A stretch of DNA of 64,000 bases from CAVQGZ01 sp964400785. Lineage in GTDB: Bacteria; Actinomycetota; Actinomycetes; Jiangellales; Jiangellaceae. Location of the stretch: positions 1 through 64,000 of the forward strand of contig CAYNWB010000002.1 in the NCBI GenBank assembly GCA_964400785.1, given 5' to 3'. The notes under the pieces are model-generated. The model was given only the letters and a program-made list of their open reading frames with translations. It searched no databases and was not told the DNA's origin. Below, in pieces: positions 31,958-39,281 of this stretch. Position 1 is the stretch's first letter; each line of letters begins with the position of its first letter. A program made the position numbers and the translations under genes.

Positions 31958-31969
31958 AGGAGTCTCCTG
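31957..31969 (-). promoter_or_regulatory. Ribosome site of the M23 peptidase gene inside a short palindrome
   Basis: CAGGAGTCTCCTG is a 13-base palindrome. On the minus strand its first arm CAGGAG is the ribosome site and the second runs into the GTG. The one-base centre cannot form a hairpin alone, but a dimer or protein site is possible. Confidence 0.35.
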
Positions 31970-32045
31970 CCGTCACCTCAGTAACACAACGGGCGAGACC
32001 GTACACGCAATGACACGCCCTGAAAAGCCGCCTGTGACGCTCGTC

Positions 32046-32948
32046 TCAGACGCGAAGGTGGCGACGCAAGGTGATGAACGAGGCGACGGCAGCGATCCCG
32101 GTGCCGGTGAGCAGCAGGATCGGCACGATCATCCAGACGTCCGGCCAGTCCACCCAGGCGGTGAATCGGAACGCCGGCACGAGGATGTCCTCGACGAAGA
32201 ACCGCTGGAAGGCGATGAGCACTCCTGAGGCCAGCACGCCCCCGATCAGGCCCGCGATGGCGGCCTCGAGGATGAACGGCAGCTGGATGGACCAGTTCGA
32301 CGCCCCGACCAGACGCATGATTCCGGTCTCGCGGCGACGGGAGAAGGCCGCCACGCGAATGGTGTTGGAGATCAGCAGCACCGCCGCCACCACCTGCACC
32401 GCCGCGATGGCGAGCGCGGCGATCTGGAAGCCGTTGAGCAGCCGGAAGAAGCGGTCCAGCAGCGCTCGCTGGTCGACCACCTGGGCCACTCCCGGCAGAC
32501 CGGCGACCGACGACACGACCCCCTCGTACTCCTCGGGGTTCACCAGCTTGACCCGGTACGACTGCTGCAGCTGGTCCGGGGTGATGTTGTCGGCGATGGA
32601 GTCCTCGAACCGCTCCCGGAACAGGTCGTAGGCCTGCTCCTGCGACTCGAAGAAGACGGTCTCGACCTCGGGGTTGCTCTCGAGGGTGTCGAGGATCACG
32701 TCCTTCTGGTCGTCGGTCACCGCACCGCTGGCGCACGTGGCGCCGCTGTCGAACTCGTTGCAGAGAAAGACCGAGATCTCGATCCGGTCGTACCAGAAGT
32801 CCTTCATCGTCTCGGCCTGTGCGCGGATCAGCAGGGCCGCCCCGAACAGGGCCAGAGAGATGGCCACGGTCATGATGACCGCAACCGTCATGGTGAGGTT
32901 GCGGCGCAGACCGGTGCCGATCTCGCTGGCCAGGTACTGAACGTGCAT
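32046..32948 (-). CDS. ftsX: Cell-division ABC-type membrane protein
   Basis: 300 residues with the FtsX plan: N-terminal helix after a short cytosolic stretch (MTVAVIMTVAISLALFGAALL), an extracellular loop of about 150 residues, and three helices at the end. The loop contains two cysteines (FLCNEFDSGATC) that may form a disulfide. FtsX relays ATP cycles of FtsE to an outer peptidoglycan hydrolase, here most likely the M23 protein encoded downstream. The ATG lies three bases after the ftsE stop. Confidence 0.97.
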   Translation of the reverse strand: MHVQYLASEIGTGLRRNLTMTVAVIMTVAISLALFGAALLIRAQAETMKDFWYDRIEISVFLCNEFDSGATCASGAVTDDQKDVILDTLESNPEVETVFFESQEQAYDLFRERFEDSIADNITPDQLQQSYRVKLVNPEEYEGVVSSVAGLPGVAQVVDQRALLDRFFRLLNGFQIAALAIAAVQVVAAVLLISNTIRVAAFSRRRETGIMRLVGASNWSIQLPFILEAAIAGLIGGVLASGVLIAFQRFFVEDILVPAFRFTAWVDWPDVWMIVPILLLTGTGIAAVASFITLRRHLRV

Positions 32949-32951
32949 GGA

Positions 32952-33641
32952 CTACCTCGCGTACCCGTAGACGCCGCGGGACTGGTCGCGAACCAGCTCT
33001 CCGTCGGACAGCTCGACCACACGCTTGCGCATCTGGTCGACGATGGACTGGTCGTGGGTTGCCATCACGACGGTGGTGCCGGTGCGGTTGATGCGGTCGA
33101 GCAGCTTCATGATGCCCACGCTCGTGGCCGGGTCGAGGTTTCCGGTCGGCTCGTCGGCCAGCAGGATCAGCGGCTTGTTCACGAACGCGCGGGCGATCGC
33201 CACGCGCTGCTGCTCTCCGCCGGACAGCTGGTGCGGCATGCGGTCCTCCTTGCCGTCCAGCCCGACGAGCTCGAGCACCTCGGGCACGTCGTGGCGGATC
33301 TCCTTGCGCGACTTGCCGATCACCTGCAGGGCGAACCCGACGTTCTCGGCGACGGTCTTGTTCGGCAGCAGCCGAAAGTCCTGGAAGACCGTGCCGATCT
33401 GGCGGCGCAGCGCCGGCACCTTCCACTGCGCGAGCTTCGCGAGGTCTTTGCCCGCCACCTGGATGTCGCCGGAGCTGGGTCGCTCCTCACGCAGCACGAG
33501 ACGAAGGAAGGTCGACTTGCCCGACCCGGACGCTCCGACGAGAAAGACGAACTCGCCCTTGTCCAGCTCGACCGTGACGTCGGACAGCGCCGCGCGGGAG
33601 GTCTTGGGGTAGACCTTGCTGACGTTGTCGAATCGGATCAC
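32952..33641 (-). CDS. ftsE: Cell-division ATP-binding protein
   Basis: 229 residues: Walker A GASGSGKST, Q-loop FQDFRLLPNKTV, signature LSGGEQQRVAIARA and Walker B LILLADEPTGNLD. With FtsX it forms the division-site complex. The GTG at 33641 lies six bases after a TACTCT element, so ftsE probably has its own leaderless promoter in the 38-base gap after prfB. Confidence 0.97.
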   Translation of the reverse strand: MIRFDNVSKVYPKTSRAALSDVTVELDKGEFVFLVGASGSGKSTFLRLVLREERPSSGDIQVAGKDLAKLAQWKVPALRRQIGTVFQDFRLLPNKTVAENVGFALQVIGKSRKEIRHDVPEVLELVGLDGKEDRMPHQLSGGEQQRVAIARAFVNKPLILLADEPTGNLDPATSVGIMKLLDRINRTGTTVVMATHDQSIVDQMRKRVVELSDGELVRDQSRGVYGYAR

Positions 33642-33647
33642 CGGTCA

Positions 33648-33653
33648 AGAGTA
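33648..33653 (-). promoter_or_regulatory. -10 element (TACTCT) of ftsEX, leaderless
   Basis: TACTCT on the minus strand ends six bases before the GTG of ftsE. No ribosome site is visible. Confidence 0.5.
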
Positions 33654-33679
33654 AGGCCGATGCACCGCTGATCCGCGCT

Positions 33680-34789
33680 TCAGCTCGCGCGGCGCCACCG
33701 GATAGCCGACTCGAGAAAGCCGTCGATGTCGCCGTCGAACACCCCGGAGGTGTTGCCCACCTCGTACTCGGTGCGCAGGTCCTTGACCATCTGGTAGGGG
33801 TGCAGCACGTAGGAGCGCATCTGGTTGCCCCACGAGCCGCCCGAGTCGCCCTTGAGCGCGTCGAGCTTGGCCTGCTCCTGCAGCCGCGTGCGCTCGAGCA
33901 GCTTGGCCTGCAGCACCTCCATCGCCCGGGCTCGGTTCTGCAGCTGTGAGCGCTCGTTCTGGCACGTGACGACGATGCCGGTCGGCACGTGGGTGATGCG
34001 AACGGCGGAGTCCGTGGTGTTGACCCCCTGGCCACCGGGCCCGGACGACCGGTAGACGTCCACCCGGATCTCGTCGTCCGGGATGTCGATGTGGTCGGTC
34101 TGCTCGACGACGGGCAGCACCTCGACCTCGGCGAACGACGTCTGCCGACGGGCCTGGTTGTCGAACGGGCTGATGCGTACCAGCCGGTGGGTGCCCTGCT
34201 CCACGCTCAACGTCCCGTAGGCGTAGGGCGCGTGCACCACGAACGTCGCCGACTTGATGCCCGCCTCCTCCGCGTAGGAGGTGTCGTAGACGTCGACGGG
34301 GTAGCCGTGCCGCTCGGCCCACCGCAGGTACATGCGCAGCAGCATGTCGGTGAAGTCCGCGGCGTCCACGCCACCGGCACCCGCGCGCAGGTTGATCAGC
34401 GCGTCCCGGGAGTCGTACTCCCCCGACAGCAAAGTGCGCACCTCGAGGTCGGCGATGGTCGTCGTCATCTGGTCGAGCTCGGCCTCCAGCTCGGCGAACG
34501 CCGCCGAGCGCTCCTCACCCTCGGCCTCCTGCGCCATCTCGAGCAGCACCGGCAGGTCGTCGAGCCTGCTGCGCATCTGCTCGATCCGGCGGATGTCGGC
34601 CTGGGTGGACGAGAGCTTGCTCGTCACGCGCTGGGCGTTGACAGGGTCGTTCCACAGCTCCGGGTCGGACGCGTGCCGCTCGAGCTCGGCCGCGTCGGAG
34701 CGCATGCGGTCGATGTCGAGAACTCCCTCGATGCCCGACAGGGTCGCCGAGAGCTCGGCGATCTCGGCGGAGACGTCACGATCAGCCAC
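33680..34789 (-). CDS. prfB: Peptide chain release factor 2
   Basis: 369 residues with the RF2 anticodon-like motif SPF (RISPFDNQ) and the catalytic GGQ loop (SSGPGGQGVN). It ends translation at UGA and UAA. The frame is continuous from the GTG at 34789, so the programmed +1 frameshift of E. coli prfB is absent. A TACGCT hexamer ends eight bases before the start. Confidence 0.97.
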   Translation of the reverse strand: MADRDVSAEIAELSATLSGIEGVLDIDRMRSDAAELERHASDPELWNDPVNAQRVTSKLSSTQADIRRIEQMRSRLDDLPVLLEMAQEAEGEERSAAFAELEAELDQMTTTIADLEVRTLLSGEYDSRDALINLRAGAGGVDAADFTDMLLRMYLRWAERHGYPVDVYDTSYAEEAGIKSATFVVHAPYAYGTLSVEQGTHRLVRISPFDNQARRQTSFAEVEVLPVVEQTDHIDIPDDEIRVDVYRSSGPGGQGVNTTDSAVRITHVPTGIVVTCQNERSQLQNRARAMEVLQAKLLERTRLQEQAKLDALKGDSGGSWGNQMRSYVLHPYQMVKDLRTEYEVGNTSGVFDGDIDGFLESAIRWRRAS

Positions 34790-34797
34790 GAGGTACC

Positions 34798-34803
34798 AGC
34801 GTA
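34798..34803 (-). promoter_or_regulatory. -10 element (TACGCT) of prfB, leaderless
   Basis: TACGCT on the minus strand ends eight bases before the prfB GTG at 34789, with no ribosome site between. Confidence 0.45.
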
Positions 34804-34829
34804 CGGGGCCACGACCGGGGGCCCTTCGC

Positions 34830-34859
34830 ATGAAGTGTGGTTCTTGTTTACTGTACGGT
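34830..34859 (+). promoter_or_regulatory. sbtA promoter, leaderless
   Basis: TACGGT at 34854-34859 ends eight bases before the GTG at 34868. ATGAAG at 34830-34835 is a possible -35 at 18-base spacing. The 78-base gap between prfB and sbtA thus holds two divergent leaderless promoters. Confidence 0.5.
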
Positions 34860-34867
34860 CCTCGCCC

Positions 34868-35830
34868 GTGGACGTGCTCGACCTCGCGCTGACGAACCTC
34901 ACGTCGCCACCGGTGCTGGCGTTCGCCGTGGGCGTGCTGGCGACCGCGCTGCGCGCCGACGTTCGCCTGCCCGACCCGATCTACCAGGCCATCTCGATCT
35001 ACCTCCTGCTCGGCATCGGCATCAAGGGTGGCGTCGGGCTGCGCGAGGCCGACCTGGGCGACGTCGCACTGCCCGCCCTGGCAACGATCGTGCTGGGCGT
35101 CGTGACACCCGTCATGGCCTTCGCGCTGCTGCGTCCGCTCACTCGGCTGGGGCCGATCGACCGCGCCGCCGTCGCCGCCCACTACGGGTCGACGAGCCTG
35201 GTGACGTTCACGGCCGCCCTGGTGTTCGTCGAGGCCTCCGGCGAGACCGTCGAGGGGTTCGCTGCCACGCTGCTGGCGCTGCTGGAGGTGCCGGGCATCA
35301 TCGTCGCCCTGCTCATCGCCCGTCGCTACCAGGGGGCGACCGCCGGGTGGGGCGAGGCGATGCGCGAGGTCGTGACCGGCCGTTCGATCGTGCTGCTCGT
35401 CGCCGGGCTCATCATCGGCGTCGGGACGGGAGCCTCCGGCTACGCCGGCGTCGAGCCCTTCTTCGGTGGCATCTTCACCGGGGTGCTCACGCTCTTCCTG
35501 CTCGAGATGGGCGTGCTCGCCGGCCGCCGGCTGACCGACGTCCGTCAGGCCGGGGCCGGCCTGGTGGTGTTCGGTGTCGTGATGCCGGTGCTGACGGGCA
35601 GCCTCGGAGTGGTGACCGGGTCGCTGGTCGGCCTGTCGGTCGGCGGCGCGGCCATCCTCGGGGTGCTGGTGGCCTCGGCCTCCTACATCGCCGCTCCGGC
35701 GGCGGTGCGCCTGGCCATCCCCGAGGCGAACCCCGGGGTGTACCTGGGCGCCTCGCTCGGCATCACGTTCCCGTTCAACCTCGTCGCCGGCATACCCCTG
35801 CTCACGGCCCTGTCCACGGCCATCGGATAA
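34868..35830 (+). CDS. sbtA: Sodium-dependent bicarbonate transporter, SbtA family
   Basis: 320 residues with about ten membrane helices in two inverted halves. The segments AISIYLLLGIGIKGGVGL, HYGSTSLVTFTAALVF and SASYIAAPAAVRLAIPEANP are the conserved SbtA (former DUF897) core; the Gly-Ser-Thr-Ser and Ser-Tyr-Ile-Ala-Ala stretches line the substrate and Na+ sites. In cyanobacteria SbtA imports HCO3- with Na+. The GTG at 34868 is set by the TACGGT element. Followed after nine bases by a PII-like partner. Confidence 0.92.
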   Translation: MDVLDLALTNLTSPPVLAFAVGVLATALRADVRLPDPIYQAISIYLLLGIGIKGGVGLREADLGDVALPALATIVLGVVTPVMAFALLRPLTRLGPIDRAAVAAHYGSTSLVTFTAALVFVEASGETVEGFAATLLALLEVPGIIVALLIARRYQGATAGWGEAMREVVTGRSIVLLVAGLIIGVGTGASGYAGVEPFFGGIFTGVLTLFLLEMGVLAGRRLTDVRQAGAGLVVFGVVMPVLTGSLGVVTGSLVGLSVGGAAILGVLVASASYIAAPAAVRLAIPEANPGVYLGASLGITFPFNLVAGIPLLTALSTAIG

Positions 35831-35839
35831 GGAGGACCC

Positions 35840-36145
35840 ATGCGTGCGGAGCTCATGCTGCTCACGGTGATCGCCGAGTCCCTTCTCGAGAACCGCCTGC
35901 TGCACGAGGTTGCCGGGTCGGGTGCCACCGGCTGGACGGTGAGCCCTGCCCGAGGCCAGGGCTCACGCGGCGTGCGCGCCTCGGACTGGGAGGGCGGCAA
36001 CATCAGGCTCGAGGTTCTGTGCCCCCCGGACGTCGCCGACCGACTGCTGCACGTGCTCGAGGCCGACTACTTCGCCCACTACGCCGTCGTGGCCTTCGTC
36101 CACCCCGTCCAGGTGCTGCGGGGTGAGAAGTTCGGGGCTACCTGA
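35840..36145 (+). CDS. sbtB: PII-like signalling protein SbtB
   Basis: 101 residues matching SbtB: GATGWTVSPARGQGSRGVR with the nucleotide-binding T-loop region, NIRLEVLCPP, and VLRGEKFG at the end. Cyanobacterial SbtB binds AMP, ADP, ATP and cAMP and gates SbtA. The C-terminal redox loop CGPEGC of cyanobacterial SbtB is missing: the chain stops at GAT. AAGGAGG at 35830-35836 precedes the ATG. The stop overlaps the convergent pilus gene by eight bases. Confidence 0.88.
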   Translation: MRAELMLLTVIAESLLENRLLHEVAGSGATGWTVSPARGQGSRGVRASDWEGGNIRLEVLCPPDVADRLLHVLEADYFAHYAVVAFVHPVQVLRGEKFGAT

Positions 36146-36563
36146 TCGGCGAGCGAGCCGAGGCCGTCGCGACGACCGTCGTGCCCTGGAACGCCGAGGT
36201 GACCGAGCCGACCAGCGGCAGGTCGGCCCGGGAGGCGACCGCCACGGTGACCCTGTCGCCCACGACCTCGACCCGCAGCAGCGTGACGTCCAGGCCGGAG
36301 CCCTGCAGGTAGCCGACCACGGCTGCGTGCGCGGCCGCTCGGTCCAGCGGCAGGCTCGCCGTCGCCTGCCCGGCGTAGAGCGAGGGCTCCGACAGGCTCT
36401 GTGCTGCGGTCAGCGCCGCCCCGTCGGCCAGCGACGACAGCGTGCGGCGCAGCAGCACGACCTGCGAGGCGTCCACGACGACGGCCACCAAGGCGACGAG
36501 GATCACCGCGAAGCCGATCACCAGCAGCGTGATCTGCCCCCGTTCGCACTCGGCCCGTCTCAT
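36138..36563 (-). CDS. TadE/TadG-like pilus assembly protein
   Basis: 141 residues. RRAECERGQITLLVIGFAVILVALVAVVVDAS gives the TadE/G-type N-terminal anchor (shown in part), followed by a roughly 100-residue outer domain. In actinomycetes this is annotated as Flp pilus-assembly TadE/G-like. ATG at 36563, overlapping the preceding stop (ATGA). Last gene of the Tad operon. Confidence 0.8.
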   Translation of the reverse strand: MRRAECERGQITLLVIGFAVILVALVAVVVDASQVVLLRRTLSSLADGAALTAAQSLSEPSLYAGQATASLPLDRAAAHAAVVGYLQGSGLDVTLLRVEVVGDRVTVAVASRADLPLVGSVTSAFQGTTVVATASARSPIR

Positions 36564-36958
36564 GCGCGGTACCGGTCGATCGGGGCCGTGTGGGTGGCGC
36601 TCACCGGTATCGCGGCGACGTCGGCCAGCACCTGGGGCAGGAACGGCAGCTCGACGCGGGTGGCCACCTGCACCGTGATGCTCCCGCCCGGGGTCTGGCA
36701 CCCGGACGGGCACGTGAAGACGACACCGACCGTGCTCGGGTCCACACCCTGGTCGCGCAGCGAGACCGCCGCGGCGTACCGGGCCGCCGGCTCGCTGCCG
36801 GTGCTGGCCGCGACCCGCCCTGCCTCACGCGCCGCCTGCGTCGCACCGAAGACCGTGCGCTGCACGTCCAGCCCTGCGAGCAGCACGTACACCAGGGGGA
36901 CGAGCAGCAGGATCGCCAGCATCTGGAACTCCACCAGGGCACTGCCCCGCTGGTTCAC
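36560..36958 (-). CDS. TadE-like minor pseudopilin
   Basis: 132 residues opening NQRGSALVEFQMLAILLLVPL: Gly-Ser-Ala with a following Glu, then a hydrophobic helix, the prepilin-like mark of TadE. The outer part has two cysteines (VFTCPSGCQTPG), a likely disulfide. The GTG start at 36958 overlaps the upstream stop (GTGA). Confidence 0.85.
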   Translation of the reverse strand: MNQRGSALVEFQMLAILLLVPLVYVLLAGLDVQRTVFGATQAAREAGRVAASTGSEPAARYAAAVSLRDQGVDPSTVGVVFTCPSGCQTPGGSITVQVATRVELPFLPQVLADVAAIPVSATHTAPIDRYRA

Positions 36959-37323
36959 GACTCCTCCACGGCGTGCGCGGAGACGGTCAGCGACCGGCTC
37001 GGACCGGCGAGCCCGACCAGCGGAAGGGTCGTGGTCACCTCCACACGCACGTCCGTCCCGGCCGGGCTGGGCACATGGGTCGCGCTGACCTCGCCGACCA
37101 TCGACTCCGAGAGGGCCTGGGCGATCAGCGTGCGCGTGAGGGCCACCCCGTCGGCGAGGTCACGGTCGGCGTTGGCGGCCAGTCGCGCACCCTCGGCGGC
37201 GCAGGCCACGACGGTGTTGCGCACGTGGATCGCCATGCCGAGCTGGGCGATGGCCATCGCCAGCAGCACCAGCAGCCCGGAGACGAGCGTGAACTCGGCG
37301 ACCGCCGAGCCACGCTGCCTCAC
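36955..37323 (-). CDS. TadE-like minor pseudopilin
   Basis: 122 residues opening RQRGSAVAEFTLVSGLLVLLAMA, the same GSA...E prepilin mark as its neighbour, then a small outer domain. The two are paralogues, as is usual in Tad loci. The GTG at 37323 overlaps the upstream stop. Confidence 0.85.
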   Translation of the reverse strand: MRQRGSAVAEFTLVSGLLVLLAMAIAQLGMAIHVRNTVVACAAEGARLAANADRDLADGVALTRTLIAQALSESMVGEVSATHVPSPAGTDVRVEVTTTLPLVGLAGPSRSLTVSAHAVEES

Positions 37324-37496
37324 CGTCCGACGGTGGCGTTCAGCGAGTCGGCCAGCACGTCGCGCAGGTACGGCTCGGCGAACTGCCAGAGCACCGCGAC
37401 GATGCCCGCCGTCATGATGGTGATGAGCACCCAGCCGGGCACGTCGCCGCGCTGGCTGCTCAGGTGAGCCTGGGTACGGACGAGAAGACGGGTCAT
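37320..37496 (-). CDS. Small Flp-pilin-like membrane protein
   Basis: 58 residues: a short basic N-terminus, SQRGDVPGWVLITIMTAGIVAVLWQF with a single hydrophobic helix, and a short tail LNATVGR. The size and place between tadC and tadE genes fit the structural Flp-type subunit, though no classic Gly-Xxx4-Glu-Tyr site is present. ATG at 37496, AAAGGA upstream. Confidence 0.7.
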   Translation of the reverse strand: MTRLLVRTQAHLSSQRGDVPGWVLITIMTAGIVAVLWQFAEPYLRDVLADSLNATVGR

Positions 37497-37509
37497 GGCA
37501 GGAGTCCTT

Positions 37510-38430
37510 TCATGGTGCGATGACGTCGAAGTGGGCAAGACCTGGGTAGAGCGCGAAGAGCACGGTCACGGGGAGCACCAGGAAGACGACCGGGATCAGC
37601 ATGAGGATCTCCTTGCGGCCGCCGATCTCCATCAGGGTGCGCTTGCGCACCTCGCGTGCGTCGGCCGCCTGCGACCGCAGGACGTCGGCGAGCGGCGTCC
37701 CACGCTCGACCGCGACGGCGATCCCGTCGGTGAACCGGGTGACGGCAGGCACGGCGACACGCCGGCTCATCGCGTCCAGCGCGTGCACCAGACCGGCGCC
37801 GGCTCGCACCTCGTTCAGCACCAGCGCGAGCTCGCGCCCGAGCTCTCCGCCGGTGACGCGAGCGGTGCGCTCGACGGCCGCCGCGGGCGACTCCCCTGCG
37901 GCCACGCTGACGGCCAGCAGGTCGGCGACCGTCGGCAGCTCGCCGACGATGCGGGACTCCCGGATGCGGATCTGGCGGGTCAGCGCCTGGTCGCGGGCGA
38001 GAACGCCACCGACCGCCATGCCGGCGGCGAAGACGACCAGCAGCCCGGGCGACCGTGCCGAGCCCGCGGCCAGCATCGCCATGCTCATCAGCGCCGCGAC
38101 GGCGAAGGCCGCCGCACCCCACAGCACCTGCTGGATCCGGAACTCCTGCAGGTCGAGCCGTCCGCCCGCGCGCAGCAGGCGCCGCTGCACCGACGCTCCC
38201 CCACCGACCACTCGCTCCAGCTGGGCAGCAACCCGCGTGGCGTAGGGACGGACGAGGCCCTCGACCGTGGCCGACACCGACCCCTCGAGCAGCGGGGCGT
38301 CGGCCGCAGGGCGACGCAGGTGCCACGCGAGCCGATCGGAGAGCGTGGGGGGTCCCAGCGCCGAGACGCGAACCGCCACGACCCACACGCCCAGCCCGAT
38401 GGCCAGTCCCAGCAGCAGTCCGGGGTTCAC
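37510..38430 (-). CDS. tadC: Tad secretion membrane platform protein TadC
   Basis: 306 residues of the GspF-like fold: N-terminal helix, two central helices near 110-150, a soluble domain with GELPTVADLLAVSVAAGESP and RFTDGIAVAVERGTPLADVLR, and a C-terminal helix (IPVVFLVLPVTVLFALYPG). GTG at 38430 overlaps the tadB stop. With TadB it forms the membrane base of the pilus motor. Confidence 0.9.
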   Translation of the reverse strand: MNPGLLLGLAIGLGVWVVAVRVSALGPPTLSDRLAWHLRRPAADAPLLEGSVSATVEGLVRPYATRVAAQLERVVGGGASVQRRLLRAGGRLDLQEFRIQQVLWGAAAFAVAALMSMAMLAAGSARSPGLLVVFAAGMAVGGVLARDQALTRQIRIRESRIVGELPTVADLLAVSVAAGESPAAAVERTARVTGGELGRELALVLNEVRAGAGLVHALDAMSRRVAVPAVTRFTDGIAVAVERGTPLADVLRSQAADAREVRKRTLMEIGGRKEILMLIPVVFLVLPVTVLFALYPGLAHFDVIAP

Positions 38431-39281
38431 CGCAGCACCCGCTCGTCCTCGGGCAGCCGGCCCATGCGCACCATCACGCGATATGCCACGACCGAGACCC
38501 CGGCCCCGACGACGAGCACCAGCACGCCCGCGGGCTGCTGGTAGGCCTGGATCGACGTCGAGCGGAACGAGAGCAGGGCCAGCAGCATCCACGGGCCGGC
38601 GACGGCCAGCTTCGCTGCGTTGGCGACCCAGCCCTGTCTCGTCTCCAGCTCCGACCTCACCCGCATCTCGTCGCGCAGGAACGCCGACAGCGTGCGCAGC
38701 AGCCGTCCCAGGTCGGTGCCACCGACCTCTCGGGCGATGCGAAGCGACTCGACGATGCGGTCACCGGTGGGGTCGGCCAGCCTCTGCTTGAGCGTGTCCA
38801 GGCTCTCGGAGAACCGGCCGGACGTCCGGTAGTCGTCGGCGAACCCTGCGAACGGCGCACGAAGCGCCTCCGGTCCGCGCACGCCCACCTGGGCCAAGGC
38901 GTCAGGCAGGGACATGCCGGCGCGCACGGCCGAGGCCAGGTTGTCCACGACGTCGGGCCATACCTCGCGCAGCTCGGCTCGACGCCGGTGCACCCGCTGG
39001 CGCAGCAGCACGGTCGGAACGGCGGCGGCGATCACGGCGAAGGCTGTCGACACCGGCCAGGTCGCCGTCAGCACGTAGAAGCTCACCCCGACGAGCAGGC
39101 CGAGGGCCAGGCTCGTCAGCACCAGGCCGCGCGGACTCACCCCGGCCAACCCAGCCTCGGCGATGGAGTTGGCGAGGCGGTGCCGTCGGACCCGGTCGGG
39201 GCGTGCGTCGCTCTCGTCGGTGAGCGCCAGCAGCACGAGAACTGCCCCGACCCCGAACACCAGGCCCAGCACCAGTCCCAT
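38427..39281 (-). CDS. tadB: Tad secretion membrane platform protein TadB
   Basis: 284 residues, GspF-like, with helices at the N-terminus, near 55-85 and at the C-terminus, and a soluble part with WPDVVDNLASAVRAGMSLPDAL and AREVGGTDLGRLLRTLSAFLRDE (in part). The ATG shares one base with the tadA stop (TGATG). Partner of TadC. Confidence 0.9.
   Translation of the reverse strand: MGLVLGLVFGVGAVLVLLALTDESDARPDRVRRHRLANSIAEAGLAGVSPRGLVLTSLALGLLVGVSFYVLTATWPVSTAFAVIAAAVPTVLLRQRVHRRRAELREVWPDVVDNLASAVRAGMSLPDALAQVGVRGPEALRAPFAGFADDYRTSGRFSESLDTLKQRLADPTGDRIVESLRIAREVGGTDLGRLLRTLSAFLRDEMRVRSELETRQGWVANAAKLAVAGPWMLLALLSFRSTSIQAYQQPAGVLVLVVGAGVSVVAYRVMVRMGRLPEDERVLR

Noticed and set aside
33680..34789. 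Programmed frameshift in prfB
   Set aside because: The RF2 frame is continuous from start to stop, with no in-frame UGA near codon 25.
33989..34867. Plus-strand coding sequence upstream of sbtA
   Set aside because: It is the complement of prfB; high-GC DNA commonly leaves such frames open.
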